Shown: positions 22,585 to 30,226, counted from the first letter of the stretch. The stretch is 36,776 nt of DNA from JAAYZQ01 sp034428935 (GCA_034428935.1 DAOUHB010000196.1:1-36776); one strand, 5' to 3'. Notes: a model not told the origin generated them from the letters alone. Made by a program: numbers and translations.

Positions 22585-23031
22585 GTGAGCGAGCGAGAAC
22601 GACCGATGCTGACGGTGGACGCCGTCCTGGTGGCGCCCCTGGGCGCGGGGCGCTGGCAGGTGCTCCTGATCGAGCGCGGCCGACCGCCGTTTCAGGGAGC
22701 GTGGGCGCTGCCCGGCGGCTACGTGGAGCCCCACGAGCCGCTGGAGGCGGCTGCGCGCCGCGAGCTGCGAGAGGAAACCGGCCTGGAGCCGCGAAGGTTG
22801 GAGCAGCTTCGGGCTTTTGGCGACCCGGGGCGCGATCCCCGGGGCTGGACGGTCAGCGTGGCCTACCTGGCCGTCGCCGGCCAGGAAGAGGCCAGGGGCA
22901 TGCGACCCGCCGCCGCGGACGACGCCGCCGGCGTCGCCTGGTTCGACCTGGACGATCTGCCGGAGCTTGCCTTCGACCACGCCGAGATCCTGGCAGTGGC
23001 CAGGGCCAGGCTGGCGGAAACCGGCGGCTAG
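22585..23031 (+). CDS. Nudix hydrolase
   Basis: A 148-aa single-domain Nudix protein that hydrolyses a nucleoside diphosphate linked to another group, using Mg2+. The complete Nudix box GX5EX7REUXEEXGU is present: GGYVEPHEPLEAAARREL followed by REETGL (residues 44-67). The pattern near the end (AAGVAWFDLDDLPELAFDH) matches the ADP-ribose/NADH-type Nudix subgroup seen in NadM-Nudix and NrtR proteins, so ADP-ribose pyrophosphatase activity is plausible but unproven. The start is a GTG at 22585 behind GGGAGGGAAC. It stands alone, ahead of a repeat element. Confidence 0.93.
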   Translation: MSERERPMLTVDAVLVAPLGAGRWQVLLIERGRPPFQGAWALPGGYVEPHEPLEAAARRELREETGLEPRRLEQLRAFGDPGRDPRGWTVSVAYLAVAGQEEARGMRPAAADDAAGVAWFDLDDLPELAFDHAEILAVARARLAETGG

Positions 23032-23220
23032 CAGCCTGTCGGAAAGCCGTTCGTAGTGCGCGCTTCAGCGCGGTTCTTGGGCGATGGATCGCACTACGAA
23101 CCGACAAGCGCAGGCGCCCGTTCGGAGAGCCGTTCGTAGTGGGCGATTCAGCGCGGTTCTTGGGGCGATGAATCGCCTACTACGAACGTACAGGCGCAGG
23201 CACCTCTCCGACAACCTGCC
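23031..23220. repeat. MITE-like palindromic element with two 83-bp internal copies
   Basis: The ends form imperfect inverted repeats: GCAGCCTGTCGGAAAG (23031-23046) and, reversed, GCAGGTTGTCGGAGAG (23204-23219). Inside are two tandem 83-bp units starting at 23040 and 23123, each a hairpin. Unit 1 pairs GTTCGTAGTGCG (23049-23060) with 23090-23101. Unit 2 pairs 23132-23150 with 23169-23187 over 19 positions including one G-T. It has no coding capacity. It resembles the short palindromic elements scattered through Chloroflexota genomes, but the copy number elsewhere is unknown here. Confidence 0.75.
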
Positions 23221-23255
23221 GGCAGCCTGTGGGAGAGGCCGCCGAGAAGAGACGC

Positions 23256-23293
23256 GGGCCCCGCCTCTGCATCCCTGGCAGAGGACGGGGCCC
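23256..23293 (-). terminator. Terminator hairpin after potD
   Basis: GGGCCCCGCCTCTGC (23256-23270) pairs with 23278-23293 across a seven-base loop, with one bulged A at 23285. The 15-bp GC-rich stem sits 22 bp after the potD stop and closes the polyamine operon. A T-run is weak (TCTCTTCTC on the transcript strand). Confidence 0.7.
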
Positions 23294-23314
23294 GGCGCCT
23301 GTAAGGGAACCGGC

Positions 23315-24382
23315 CTATTGCGACTTGATCTCGGTCCAGATGCGGTCGTAGAGGGTCGTCGCCTCGCCCACGTCGCGGATGAACTCCAGGCGGTCCATCA
23401 CGTCCTCGGGCGGATAGATGGCCGGCTCGCCCGTGATCTCCTCACTGATGAATTCGGTGGCTGCCTCGTTGGGGCTGGCGTACCACGTGTAGTTGCTCAC
23501 CTTGGCGCCCACCTCGGGCCGCAGCAAATAGTTGATAAAGACCTCGGCTGTGTACTGGCTGTTCGCCGTCTTCGGGATTGCCAGGTTGTCGGTCCAGATG
23601 ACCCCTCCCTCCTTGGGAATCGCGTACCAGAGCTGGGGCGCCTCGACGGCAGCCATAAAGATGTCCCCACTCCAGCTATGGGCCAACTGCGTTTCGCCCG
23701 CGGCCAGCAGGTCTTCGAATCCCTCGCTGTCGTAGGTGGCGACCCACGCCTTCTGCTGCAGCAAGAGCTGCTTGGCCTCCTCCAGTTGGGCCGCGTCGTT
23801 GCTGTTCAGCGAATAGCCCAGGTACTTGAGGGCGGCCCCCAGGGCTTCCCGGGGGTCGTTGAGCATGCTGATCTTGCCGGCATAGGGTGCAGCCATCTCC
23901 GGGTCGAACAGGTAGCCCCAACTATCGGGTGGCTCCTCGAAGACGTCGGCGTCGTAGCCGATGCCCGACGTGCCCCACTGATAGGGCACCGAAACCTTGT
24001 TGCCCGGATCGTAGGGCGGGTCTCTGAACCGCTCGTCGATGTTGGCAAAGTTGGGGATGTTGTCATAATTCAGCTCGGCCAGCAACCCCAACTGGTTCAT
24101 GATGTTCACCATATAGTCCGAGGGCACGATCAGGTCGTAGCCGCTGGCCCCTGCCTGGAACTTGGCCAGGAGGTCTTCGTTGCTGGCAAACGTGTCTTCG
24201 ATGACCTTGACGCCAAACTCGGCCTCGAACTCGGCATAGATCTCGGGATCGATGTACTCTGACCAGTTGTAGACGTGAAGCTCTCTGGCCAGCTCTTGCG
24301 CGCCCTGGGGGCTGGCCGGCCCGCAGGCTGCGACGATGAGCACCATGACGGCCACCAGCATCAGCGTTACGAAACGCTTCAT
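23315..24382 (-). CDS. potD: Spermidine/putrescine-binding lipoprotein
   Basis: A 355-aa extracytoplasmic receptor of the polyamine importer. The lipobox LIVAAC puts the lipidated Cys at 20. The mature protein opens LHVYNWSEYIDPE, the classic PotD/PotF signature, and continues with FGVKVIEDTFASNEDLLAKF, YDLIVPSDYMV and VPYQWGTSGIGYD. The late segment IPKEGGVIWTDNLAIPK is also typical. It is the last gene of potABCD, 35 bp after potC. The importer order A-B-C-D matches the Escherichia coli operon. Putrescine or spermidine preference cannot be decided by eye. Confidence 0.95.
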   Translation of the reverse strand: MKRFVTLMLVAVMVLIVAACGPASPQGAQELARELHVYNWSEYIDPEIYAEFEAEFGVKVIEDTFASNEDLLAKFQAGASGYDLIVPSDYMVNIMNQLGLLAELNYDNIPNFANIDERFRDPPYDPGNKVSVPYQWGTSGIGYDADVFEEPPDSWGYLFDPEMAAPYAGKISMLNDPREALGAALKYLGYSLNSNDAAQLEEAKQLLLQQKAWVATYDSEGFEDLLAAGETQLAHSWSGDIFMAAVEAPQLWYAIPKEGGVIWTDNLAIPKTANSQYTAEVFINYLLRPEVGAKVSNYTWYASPNEAATEFISEEITGEPAIYPPEDVMDRLEFIRDVGEATTLYDRIWTEIKSQ

Positions 24383-24417
24383 CAGATACCTCCTCCCCTG
24401 AATTGTTACGGCTCCGT

Positions 24418-25275
24418 TTAGAGAATGTCCGCTGCTGATCCACCTCCTTTCCGTTGCAGAAACACCGACAGGAACAACAGTGTCATGGACGCCAGGACCA
24501 GGATGGTCGAGATGGCATTGATCTCGGGGGTGATGCCCAGCTTGACCATGGAATAGATGCGCAGCGGCAGCGTGGTAGCGCCCACACCCGCCGTAAAAAA
24601 GGTGACGACAAAGTCGTCCAGCGACAGGGTAAAGGCCAGCAGCGCGCCGCCCAGAATGCCGGGCATGAGGAGGGGCAGTGTCACGTGCCAGAAGGTCTGC
24701 AGCTCGTTGGCGCCCAGGTCCTGGGCTGCCTCTTCCAGCCGCCGGTCAAAGCCCACGAGCCGCGCCCGCACGACGACGGTGACGAACGAGATGTTAAAGG
24801 CTACGTGGGCGATGATGACCGTGCCCAGGCTAAGGTTGACCCGCGCCAGCACGAAAAAGAGCAGGAGCATGACGGCCATGGCGATCTCGGGGATGATGAT
24901 GGGCAGGTAGAGGAGGGCATCCATGGCCAGCTTGCCCCCGAACTGGTAACGCTCCATGACCAGGGCAGCCATGGTGCCAAAGAGGGTCGAGATGAGCGTC
25001 GACACCACGGCCACGATGAGGCTGTTCTTCAGGGCGGCCATCATGGCCGCGTCGCGAAACAGCTCGCCGTACCAGCGAAGGGAAAAGCCCTCCCAGGTGG
25101 AGACAAAGCGCGAGGAGTTGAAGGAAAAGATGATCAGGATGACGATGGGGGCATAGAGAAAGACATAACCCAGGATCCCGCTGGAGCCGATGCCCAGCCG
25201 CACCAGCCGCCCCAGGAGGGTCCCCCGCCGCGCCACGCCCATTGCCCTGGTATTTCTTGCTGCCATGCTGGTCAT
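24418..25275 (-). CDS. potC: Spermidine/putrescine ABC transporter permease
   Basis: A 285-aa permease with six helices. Family marks are FLYAPIVILIIFSFNSSR near the start, WEGFSLRWYGELF, the LPIIIPEIAMAVMLLLFF helix and the EAA loop RRLEEAAQDLGANELQTFWH. The closing LAFTLSLDDFVVTFFTAGVG is strongly conserved in PotC. The ATG at 25275 follows AGGAGAAAGAC. The N-terminus has a basic cytoplasmic extension of about 30 residues. The gene lies 10 bp after potB, so the two permeases are translated from one message. Confidence 0.95.
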   Translation of the reverse strand: MTSMAARNTRAMGVARRGTLLGRLVRLGIGSSGILGYVFLYAPIVILIIFSFNSSRFVSTWEGFSLRWYGELFRDAAMMAALKNSLIVAVVSTLISTLFGTMAALVMERYQFGGKLAMDALLYLPIIIPEIAMAVMLLLFFVLARVNLSLGTVIIAHVAFNISFVTVVVRARLVGFDRRLEEAAQDLGANELQTFWHVTLPLLMPGILGGALLAFTLSLDDFVVTFFTAGVGATTLPLRIYSMVKLGITPEINAISTILVLASMTLLFLSVFLQRKGGGSAADIL

Positions 25276-25285
25276 GTCTTTCTCC

Positions 25286-26173
25286 TCACGCCGTCCGCGC
25301 GCCCACGCGGAAATAGATGAGCGTCGCCAGCAGCATCATGGCCATCAGGACGAAAGAAAAGGCCGAGCCGAAGGGATAATCCCGCACGCTAAGGAACTGG
25401 CTCTGGATGACGTTGCCGATCATCACCGAGCGGGCCCCGCCCAGCAGGTCGGGCGTCACAAAGGCGCCCAGCGACGGCACAAAGACCAGCATCGAGCCGG
25501 CGACGATGCCCGGCAGCGTCAGGGGAAAGGTGATCCGGGCAAAGGCCTTGACCTCGTTGGCGTACAGGTCCTCCGCCGCCTCCAGCAGGGAAAAGTCAAG
25601 CCGCTCGATGGCGGCGTAGCAGGGCAGCACCATGTCGGGGAACCAGCCGTAGACCAGGCCGATGATGATGGCCAGGTCGTTGCCAAACAGGGGCAGCGGC
25701 TCGGAGATGAGCCCCAGGCCCATGAGCCCCTGGTTGATCAGGCCCGTGTCGCGCAGGATCAAGATCCAGGCATAGGTCCGCACCAGAAAGTTGGTCCAGA
25801 ACGGGATCATGACCAGCAGCAACATGGTGTTGCGCCACTTGGGCGGGCGGGTGGCCATCCAGTAGGCCATGGGATAGCCCAACAGGAAGCAGAAAAACGT
25901 GGTCAGTCCCGCGATCTTGAACGAGCGGGCAAAGATCCGCAGGTACAGGGGGTCAAAAAAGCGGGCATAGTTGCCGGGGTTGAATTCCCAGACGATCTGC
26001 CCGTAGGGCCCGCGCTTCAGAAAGCTGTAGACAAAGACGATGAGCAGCGGCACGGCGAAAAAGACGATGAGCCAGAAGAGGCTCGGTGCGATGAGCACCA
26101 GCACCTGCAGAGCCGGCTTGCGCCGCACCGTCTCCAACAAGCTCTTTCTCCCCTCTTGTGTTGCAGCAGCCAT
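25286..26173 (-). CDS. potB: Spermidine/putrescine ABC transporter permease
   Basis: A 295-aa permease, the partner of PotC. The segments APSLFWLIVFFAVPLLIVFVYSF, RTYAWILILRDTGLIN and VYGWFPDMVLPCYAAIERLD are characteristic. The EAA loop reads LLEAAEDLYANEVKAFARI, followed by PLTLPGIVAGSMLVFVPSLGAFVTPDLLGG, here quoted as two overlapping family blocks. The ATG at 26173 follows GAGGTAGGAGT. A short perfect hairpin lies between potA and this gene. Confidence 0.95.
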   Translation of the reverse strand: MAAATQEGRKSLLETVRRKPALQVLVLIAPSLFWLIVFFAVPLLIVFVYSFLKRGPYGQIVWEFNPGNYARFFDPLYLRIFARSFKIAGLTTFFCFLLGYPMAYWMATRPPKWRNTMLLLVMIPFWTNFLVRTYAWILILRDTGLINQGLMGLGLISEPLPLFGNDLAIIIGLVYGWFPDMVLPCYAAIERLDFSLLEAAEDLYANEVKAFARITFPLTLPGIVAGSMLVFVPSLGAFVTPDLLGGARSVMIGNVIQSQFLSVRDYPFGSAFSFVLMAMMLLATLIYFRVGARTA

Positions 26174-26201
26174 ACTCCTACCTCTCCCCCGGCCCTTGCT
26201 T

Positions 26202-26224
26202 CCCCTTCCCCCATGGGGAAGGGG
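26202..26224 (-). repeat. Intercistronic C/G-rich palindrome between potA and potB
   Basis: CCCCTTCCCC (26202-26211) and GGGGAAGGGG (26215-26224) form a 10-bp perfect stem with a three-base CAT loop. The longer context (CCCCCAGCCCCC next to it) resembles an interspersed repeat I recall from several Chloroflexota genomes. It sits between ATPase and permease genes and may attenuate or process the transcript. Confidence 0.6.
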
Positions 26225-26238
26225 GCTGGGGGGTTAGG

Positions 26239-27363
26239 TTAGTCTGATAATATCCGGCCTGCGTCGTCGAGCCAGACGGCAAAGGCGGAGGCCTCGCCGC
26301 TGGGGTAGTAGGTCGTGGCGTTGGGATCGGAGAGGACGTTTTGCTCCCGCACGGTCAGGGACACGTGATCTGACAGGCGGATGCGAAAGCGCGTGTCGGT
26401 GCCCACGTACACGACCTGCTCGATGCGTCCCAGGAAGCTGTTGTGGCTGCCGCGCAACGGCTCGGGCAGCAGCCGGATCTTTTCGGGGCGGACGGCCACC
26501 GTCACCTGGGTGCCCGGCGCCAGCGCCTGTTCCGACTGGACGCGCACCGGAAGGCAATGGTCGACCAGGACCGTCAGCACGCTGCCGTTCTGCTCCTGCA
26601 CCACGCCTTCCATGAAATTCGTGTCGCCGATAAAGTCGGCCACGAAACGGCAGCTCGGCCGCTCATAGATCTCGGTGGGCGTACCGAGGTGGAGCACCTT
26701 GCCCTGGTGCATCACGGCGATGCGGTCCGACATGGTGAGTGCTTCTTCCTGGTCGTGGGTGACGTATACAAAGGTGATACCCACCTCTTTCTGGAGGCTC
26801 TTGAGCTCGATCTGCATCTCTTTGCGCAGCTTCAGATCGAGCGCTCCCAGGGGCTCGTCCAGGAGGAGGACCTCGGGCCGGTTGACCAGGGCCCGGGCGA
26901 GGGCGATGCGCTGCTGCTGCCCGCCCGAGAGCTGGTTCGGCTTGCGGGGCCCAAACTCGGCCAGGCGCACCATGGCCAGGGCCTCTTGCACCCGGCGCCG
27001 GGCCTCGTCCTTTGGGACCTTGGCCATTTCCAGCCCGAAGGCCACGTTGCGCTCGATGGTCATGTGGGGAAAGAGGGCATAACTCTGAAAGACCATGTTG
27101 GTGTTGCGCTGGTATGGCGGCGTCAGCCCCATGGGGCGGCCGTGGATCAAAATCTCGCCGCTCGTCGGATGCTCAAAGCCGGCAATCATGCGCAGGGTCG
27201 TCGTCTTGCCGCAGCCGCTTGGCCCGAGGAGTGAAAAGAACTCGCCGTCGCGTATCTGGAGGCTCACGTTGTCGACGGCCAGCACTTCGGCGTCTGGCCG
27301 CCCGCCTGGACCGGGAAACCGCTTGGTAACGTCTCGTATCTCGACGGCAACGGTGCTATCCAT
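26239..27363 (-). CDS. potA: Spermidine/putrescine ABC transporter ATPase
   Basis: A 374-aa ATP-binding subunit that powers the importer from the cytoplasmic side. Walker A GPSGCGKT is at residues 47-54, the Q-loop lies in VFQSYALFPHM (91-101), the signature LSGGQ is at 145-149 and Walker B VLLLDEP is at 165-171. The H-loop THDQEEA is near 205, and a C-terminal TOBE domain (about 285-365) is present. The ATG at 27363 has AAGGAG five bases upstream and is preferred to the GTG at 27369. It is the first gene of potABCD, behind a TTGACG-N17-TATAAT promoter. Confidence 0.95.
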   Translation of the reverse strand: MDSTVAVEIRDVTKRFPGPGGRPDAEVLAVDNVSLQIRDGEFFSLLGPSGCGKTTTLRMIAGFEHPTSGEILIHGRPMGLTPPYQRNTNMVFQSYALFPHMTIERNVAFGLEMAKVPKDEARRRVQEALAMVRLAEFGPRKPNQLSGGQQQRIALARALVNRPEVLLLDEPLGALDLKLRKEMQIELKSLQKEVGITFVYVTHDQEEALTMSDRIAVMHQGKVLHLGTPTEIYERPSCRFVADFIGDTNFMEGVVQEQNGSVLTVLVDHCLPVRVQSEQALAPGTQVTVAVRPEKIRLLPEPLRGSHNSFLGRIEQVVYVGTDTRFRIRLSDHVSLTVREQNVLSDPNATTYYPSGEASAFAVWLDDAGRILSD

Positions 27364-27419
27364 GGGCACTCCTTGTCAAGCGTGGGGCCTGGCAGCCCGG
27401 GTCCATTCCGTCTTGCAGG

Positions 27420-27448
27420 ATTATACCCGGCTCTTCCGAAACCGTCAA
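27420..27448 (-). promoter_or_regulatory. Promoter of potABCD
   Basis: Minus-strand TTGACG (27443-27448), 17-bp spacer, consensus TATAAT (27420-27425). The start near 27413 gives a leader of about 50 nt. The same hexamer pair is found at 28076-28104 and 29753-29781. Confidence 0.7.
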
Positions 27449-27554
27449 ATCGGGGTGCCGGACCCTTGGTCCGAGCCCAAGGGACAGCACCGCGCCGGCG
27501 TCGCTGCCCGCGGCGGAGCGCTCGGCCCCTGTCCGGCGAGGAGATGGTCTTGGA

Positions 27555-27580
27555 CCCTCCTCCGGCCTACTCGAGGAGGG
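27555..27580 (-). terminator. Hairpin at the 3' end of the small membrane protein gene
   Basis: CCCTCCTC (27555-27562) pairs with GAGGAGGG (27573-27580) across a ten-base loop. The right arm is inside the last codons and the left arm follows the stop. Without a T-run it is only a possible terminator. The remaining sequence to potA (27370-27554) shows only the potA promoter. Confidence 0.35.
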
Positions 27581-27989
27581 CTTGTTGTTCCAGCTCGCCG
27601 AACCTGGTCAGCAGCACGAGGAGATGGCCGATGAGGGCCACCTCGATGAGGGTTGCCACGAGGTCTGGCAGGCCCACCGGCTGAACCTCGCCCGCTGCCG
27701 GGCCAAAGAACGGGATGCCGAGGGTGCGGGTGATGACCCACAGGAGCACCACGCCGGCATTGCCCACGACTCCGGCCCAGTAGAAAAAGCGACGGGGCGA
27801 GCCGCCCACGAGGGCCATGCCGCCGATCCCTTGCAGCGCTGCCACGGTGATAAAAAAGACGCCATAGCCGACCCATTGAGCGAAATAGATGGGGGACACG
27901 AGGATGTGCACCACGCCGGCAGCCAGTGACAGCACTACCGCCCGCCAGCGCCACCCCTTGGCCCCGCCTTCGGACGAAACAGCTCCCAT
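27567..27989 (-). CDS. Small membrane protein, four predicted helices
   Basis: A 140-aa protein of unknown function. After a short basic N-terminus, four hydrophobic segments follow: about residues 15-33 (VVLSLAAGVVHILVSPIYF), 38-58 (GYGVFFITVAALQGIGGMAL), 66-90 (WAGVVGNAGVVLLWVITRTL) and 105-125 (DLVATLIEVALIGHLLVLL). Histidines inside helices 1 and 4 are notable. The ATG at 27989 follows CAGGAGGCAAA; an upstream in-frame start at 28061 lacks support. Similar four-helix proteins, I recall, occur in Chloroflexota and Actinobacteria as unnamed families. It has its own promoter overlapping the end of the serine hydrolase gene. Confidence 0.78.
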   Translation of the reverse strand: MGAVSSEGGAKGWRWRAVVLSLAAGVVHILVSPIYFAQWVGYGVFFITVAALQGIGGMALVGGSPRRFFYWAGVVGNAGVVLLWVITRTLGIPFFGPAAGEVQPVGLPDLVATLIEVALIGHLLVLLTRFGELEQQALLE

Positions 27990-28075
27990 TTTGCCTCCTG
28001 AATCAACGGAACACCAGGGTGACCGGAGGATGACCCCGGCGCATGCAGATCTGCCTGCCACAGCGGTTGAGCAGG

Positions 28076-28104
28076 ATTATATCATCAAAAACAGGGTGCG
28101 TCAA
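28076..28104 (-). promoter_or_regulatory. Promoter of the small membrane protein gene, overlapping the upstream stop codon
   Basis: Minus-strand TTGACG (28099-28104), 17-bp spacer, TATAAT (28076-28081). The -35 hexamer contains the TGA stop (28101-28103) of the serine hydrolase gene. The leader would be about 80 nt. Confidence 0.65.
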
Positions 28105-29537
28105 GGAGCGCTTTCGGCGCCCTCGCCGTCGTCGGGCTCGACCAGGCGGGCGCGGACCGCTTGTCCGTCCTGGTGGACCGTCAGCGCGACGATGGCGCCC
28201 GTCTCGTCCGGTTGAAAGGTCACGGCGGCATTGACTGCGCGGGCCAGGAACTCCAGGTCGGAGGTGGCATCCAGGCGCAGGGAGCGCTGCAGGCCGGCCT
28301 GCAAGAAGACTGCCCCGTCTTCCGCCGTGACGCGGAACCGCGTGCCCGCCTCGCCGGCATAGAGGCCGGCGTAGCGGCCGGGCCGGTCGATCTCGAGATG
28401 GGGCCTCTCCTCGGGAACGGCCCCGGGCCAGCCATACTCGCGGCCGATGGCCCGGGCGATCTCGAACATCAGGTCGTTGCCCTCGTTGGCGTTCAGCATC
28501 ACCACGGCGCCCTGCCCGGTGGAGGGATAGAACATGGCGAGGGCTACAAAGCCCTCGTTCCAGCCGGTGTGGTAGAACCTCAGCCCCGGCCCTTCGCCCC
28601 GCAGGAAAAAGCCCAGGGCGGGGCAAAAGCCTTCCGCCTGGGGCGCGGTTTGCGGCTGAAGCATGGCCCGCGCCGTGTCCTGCCGCAACAAGGTCCCGGG
28701 CCGGCCTTCCAGGGCAAGCATGATGTCCAGCCCTGTCCGGGCCAGGTCGCCGGCCGTCGTCCACAGCCCCGCCGCCGCCATCTCCGGGTAGACGTGGTGG
28801 CCGCCGGGCAGGGGCCTGCCCTTCCAGGGATGGCCCGTCGCCAGCCGCCCTGCCCACGCGGGCGGCGGGGGTTGCTCGAAGGTGCTGTCGTCCATGCACA
28901 GGGGCTCCAGGACCAGCTCGCGCATGAGCTGGGGAAAGGGCTCGCCCAGGCGATCGACCACCGCCTGCTGGGCCACCGTGGTGCCTCCCCCCGAGTAGCG
29001 ATAGGTCAGCCCTGGCAGGGCGTTGACCCGGACAGGGGGGGTGTTGGCCGGCGGCCGGCCCTCCAGGACCTGAACGGGCGAGGGTAGGGGCTCGTCGGGC
29101 GTGTAGCCTGGAAAGCCGTCGACGGTCATGCCCGCGCAGTGGCTCAGCAGCCCGCGCAGCGTGACGTGGGGCTGCCAGCCGTCGTTGTCGGGCACGCGCC
29201 ACGACGTCAGATAGTCGTTCACGTCGCGGTCCAGGTCCAGCACGCCTTCCTGCACCAGGCGCATGACGGCCAGGGCAAAGACCGGCTTGCTGATGGACGC
29301 GGCCTGGAAGGCGGTGGCAGGCGTCACCGGCCGGTCTGTGCCGGCGCGACATTGGCCCAGGCCCGCCGTCCAGGCCAGGGCCCGCCCGTCGACGACGGCG
29401 ATGCTGGCGCCCGGCGTGTGACACTGCGCCATGCGCTCGGCCAGCGCCTGGGCGGGTCCGGTTCTGCCGTCAAACGCCGTCTCGGGCTGCAAATCGCGGA
29501 GCACGCGCTCCATCCGCTCGGCGGCGGTGTGCATCAT
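28101..29537 (-). CDS. Serine hydrolase, beta-lactamase family (second copy type)
   Basis: A 478-aa protein of the class C beta-lactamase-like superfamily. The active-site motif SISK is at residues 81-84. A YSG motif appears in LTYRYSGGG, and the third motif is HTG within FYHTGWNEGF, closer to KTG than the HEG of the other hydrolase at 15827. A C-terminal beta-rich DUF3471-like tail starts near RPGRYAGLYAGEAGT. No signal peptide is present. The ATG at 29537 is chosen for GGAGG six bases upstream; a start at 29564 lacks one. Esterase or peptidase activity is possible and the substrate is unknown. Confidence 0.9.
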   Translation of the reverse strand: MMHTAAERMERVLRDLQPETAFDGRTGPAQALAERMAQCHTPGASIAVVDGRALAWTAGLGQCRAGTDRPVTPATAFQAASISKPVFALAVMRLVQEGVLDLDRDVNDYLTSWRVPDNDGWQPHVTLRGLLSHCAGMTVDGFPGYTPDEPLPSPVQVLEGRPPANTPPVRVNALPGLTYRYSGGGTTVAQQAVVDRLGEPFPQLMRELVLEPLCMDDSTFEQPPPPAWAGRLATGHPWKGRPLPGGHHVYPEMAAAGLWTTAGDLARTGLDIMLALEGRPGTLLRQDTARAMLQPQTAPQAEGFCPALGFFLRGEGPGLRFYHTGWNEGFVALAMFYPSTGQGAVVMLNANEGNDLMFEIARAIGREYGWPGAVPEERPHLEIDRPGRYAGLYAGEAGTRFRVTAEDGAVFLQAGLQRSLRLDATSDLEFLARAVNAAVTFQPDETGAIVALTVHQDGQAVRARLVEPDDGEGAESAP

Positions 29538-29565
29538 CCCTCGCCTCCCACGAGCCACTGACATG

Positions 29566-29593
29566 ATTGTACCGATTTTTGGGAGAAACGCAA
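29566..29593 (-). promoter_or_regulatory. Promoter of the second serine hydrolase gene
   Basis: Minus-strand TTGCGT (29588-29593), 16-bp spacer and TACAAT (29566-29571). The start would be near 29559, about 20 nt before the ATG at 29537. Confidence 0.5.
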
Positions 29594-29598
29594 GAGCT

Positions 29599-29716
29599 GC
29601 CGCGAATGAATTCGCGGCTGAAACCAGAAACGCGTTGAAAACGCGTTCGTGTCATCGTTCCGTGCGAACCCGTCCGAACGGGTTTCTGGTAGCAGGCATC
29701 GGTTTCAACCGATGCC
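29599..29716. repeat. Array of four hairpins (REP-like)
   Basis: Four short palindromes follow each other: GCCGCGAA/TTCGCGGC (29599-29618), AACGCGTT/AACGCGTT (29629-29647), AACCCGT/ACGGGTT (29667-29684) and GGCATCGGTT/AACCGATGCC (29695-29716). The second and third units also lie in a larger inverted repeat: ACCAGAAACGCGTT (29623-29636) faces AACGGGTTTCTGGT (29677-29690) with one mismatch. No coding sequence runs through it. It lies between divergent promoters. Confidence 0.75.
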
Positions 29717-29752
29717 GTACTCGTTGTCGCACCTGGCCCGCTCCGGCGCCAC

Positions 29753-29781
29753 TTGACGCTCTCGTTGCGGGGTGCTATAAT
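29753..29781 (+). promoter_or_regulatory. Strong promoter of the small Cys-rich protein gene
   Basis: TTGACG (29753-29758), 17-bp spacer, perfect TATAAT (29776-29781). Transcription should start near 29788. A GC-rich leader of about 160 nt runs to the ATG at 29949. In it GCCGGG (about 29789-29794) can pair with CCCGGC (about 29889-29894), and ACCGCTG (29830-29836) with CAGCGGT. No known riboswitch or small RNA was recognised. Confidence 0.65.
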
Positions 29782-29948
29782 GTGGGTAGCCGGGTCCTTG
29801 CTGTGAAGGGCTCTTGTGCGCCCCTTTGACCGCTGCTGCCTGCACCAGACCTGCCCAGCCCTTGCCCTGTGCACCTCGACGGCGTGAGCCCGGCCCGGCC
29901 GTGTCAGCGGTGGCGTGTGTTTTGGCCTGGATGGAAAGGAGCGAGGAA

Positions 29949-30173
29949 ATGGCGGGCTTCAGGTGGGAAGTGCGGCAAGTGGCGTGCCCGGAGATCGACC
30001 GTGTCTCCAGCCTGCTGCTGGAGTGGCGCGATTCGCCAACGGGCGTCGTACTGGAGGGCGTGCAGTGCGACTGCCCGCGGCTGAAGGACCTGGACAACTG
30101 GGAGTGCTCCGGCTCGTGCTGGGAGCAGATCGCCGCGGAGGGAGAGCGTTACGCTTTGACCGGCCACAACTAG
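29949..30173 (+). CDS. Small Cys-rich protein of unknown function
   Basis: A 74-aa protein starting MAGFRWEVRQVACPEID, with ATG at 29949 behind AAAGGAGCGAGGAA. Five cysteines stand at 13, 40, 42, 53 and 57, with CDC and CSGSC motifs that could bind a metal. It is acidic and has no membrane segment or signal peptide. I do not recognise the family. The strong promoter, long leader and downstream hairpin make a complete single-gene transcription unit, which supports reality despite the short length. An upstream in-frame extension to 29814 lacks a binding site. Confidence 0.6.
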   Translation: MAGFRWEVRQVACPEIDRVSSLLLEWRDSPTGVVLEGVQCDCPRLKDLDNWECSGSCWEQIAAEGERYALTGHN

Positions 30174-30183
30174 CGGACTGCGG

Positions 30184-30226
30184 GGCAGGATAGCCGCCTC
30201 GTCTACCCCGGTCCCGCTGTCCTGCC
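30184..30226 (+). terminator. Hairpin after the small Cys-rich protein gene
   Basis: GGCAGGATAGC (30184-30194) pairs with GCTGTCCTGCC (30216-30226), 11 bp with one G-U wobble, around a 21-base loop. It starts 11 bp after the stop codon. There is no clear T-run. Confidence 0.5.

Noticed and set aside
23040..23205. Tandem 83-bp units as a CRISPR array
   Set aside because: There are only two units, they are internally palindromic along their whole length, have no unique spacers and no cas genes nearby.
29788..29948. Leader as 6S RNA, SRP RNA, RNase P RNA or a known riboswitch
   Set aside because: None of the conserved core sequences of these RNAs was found. It is kept only as a structured leader of unknown type.
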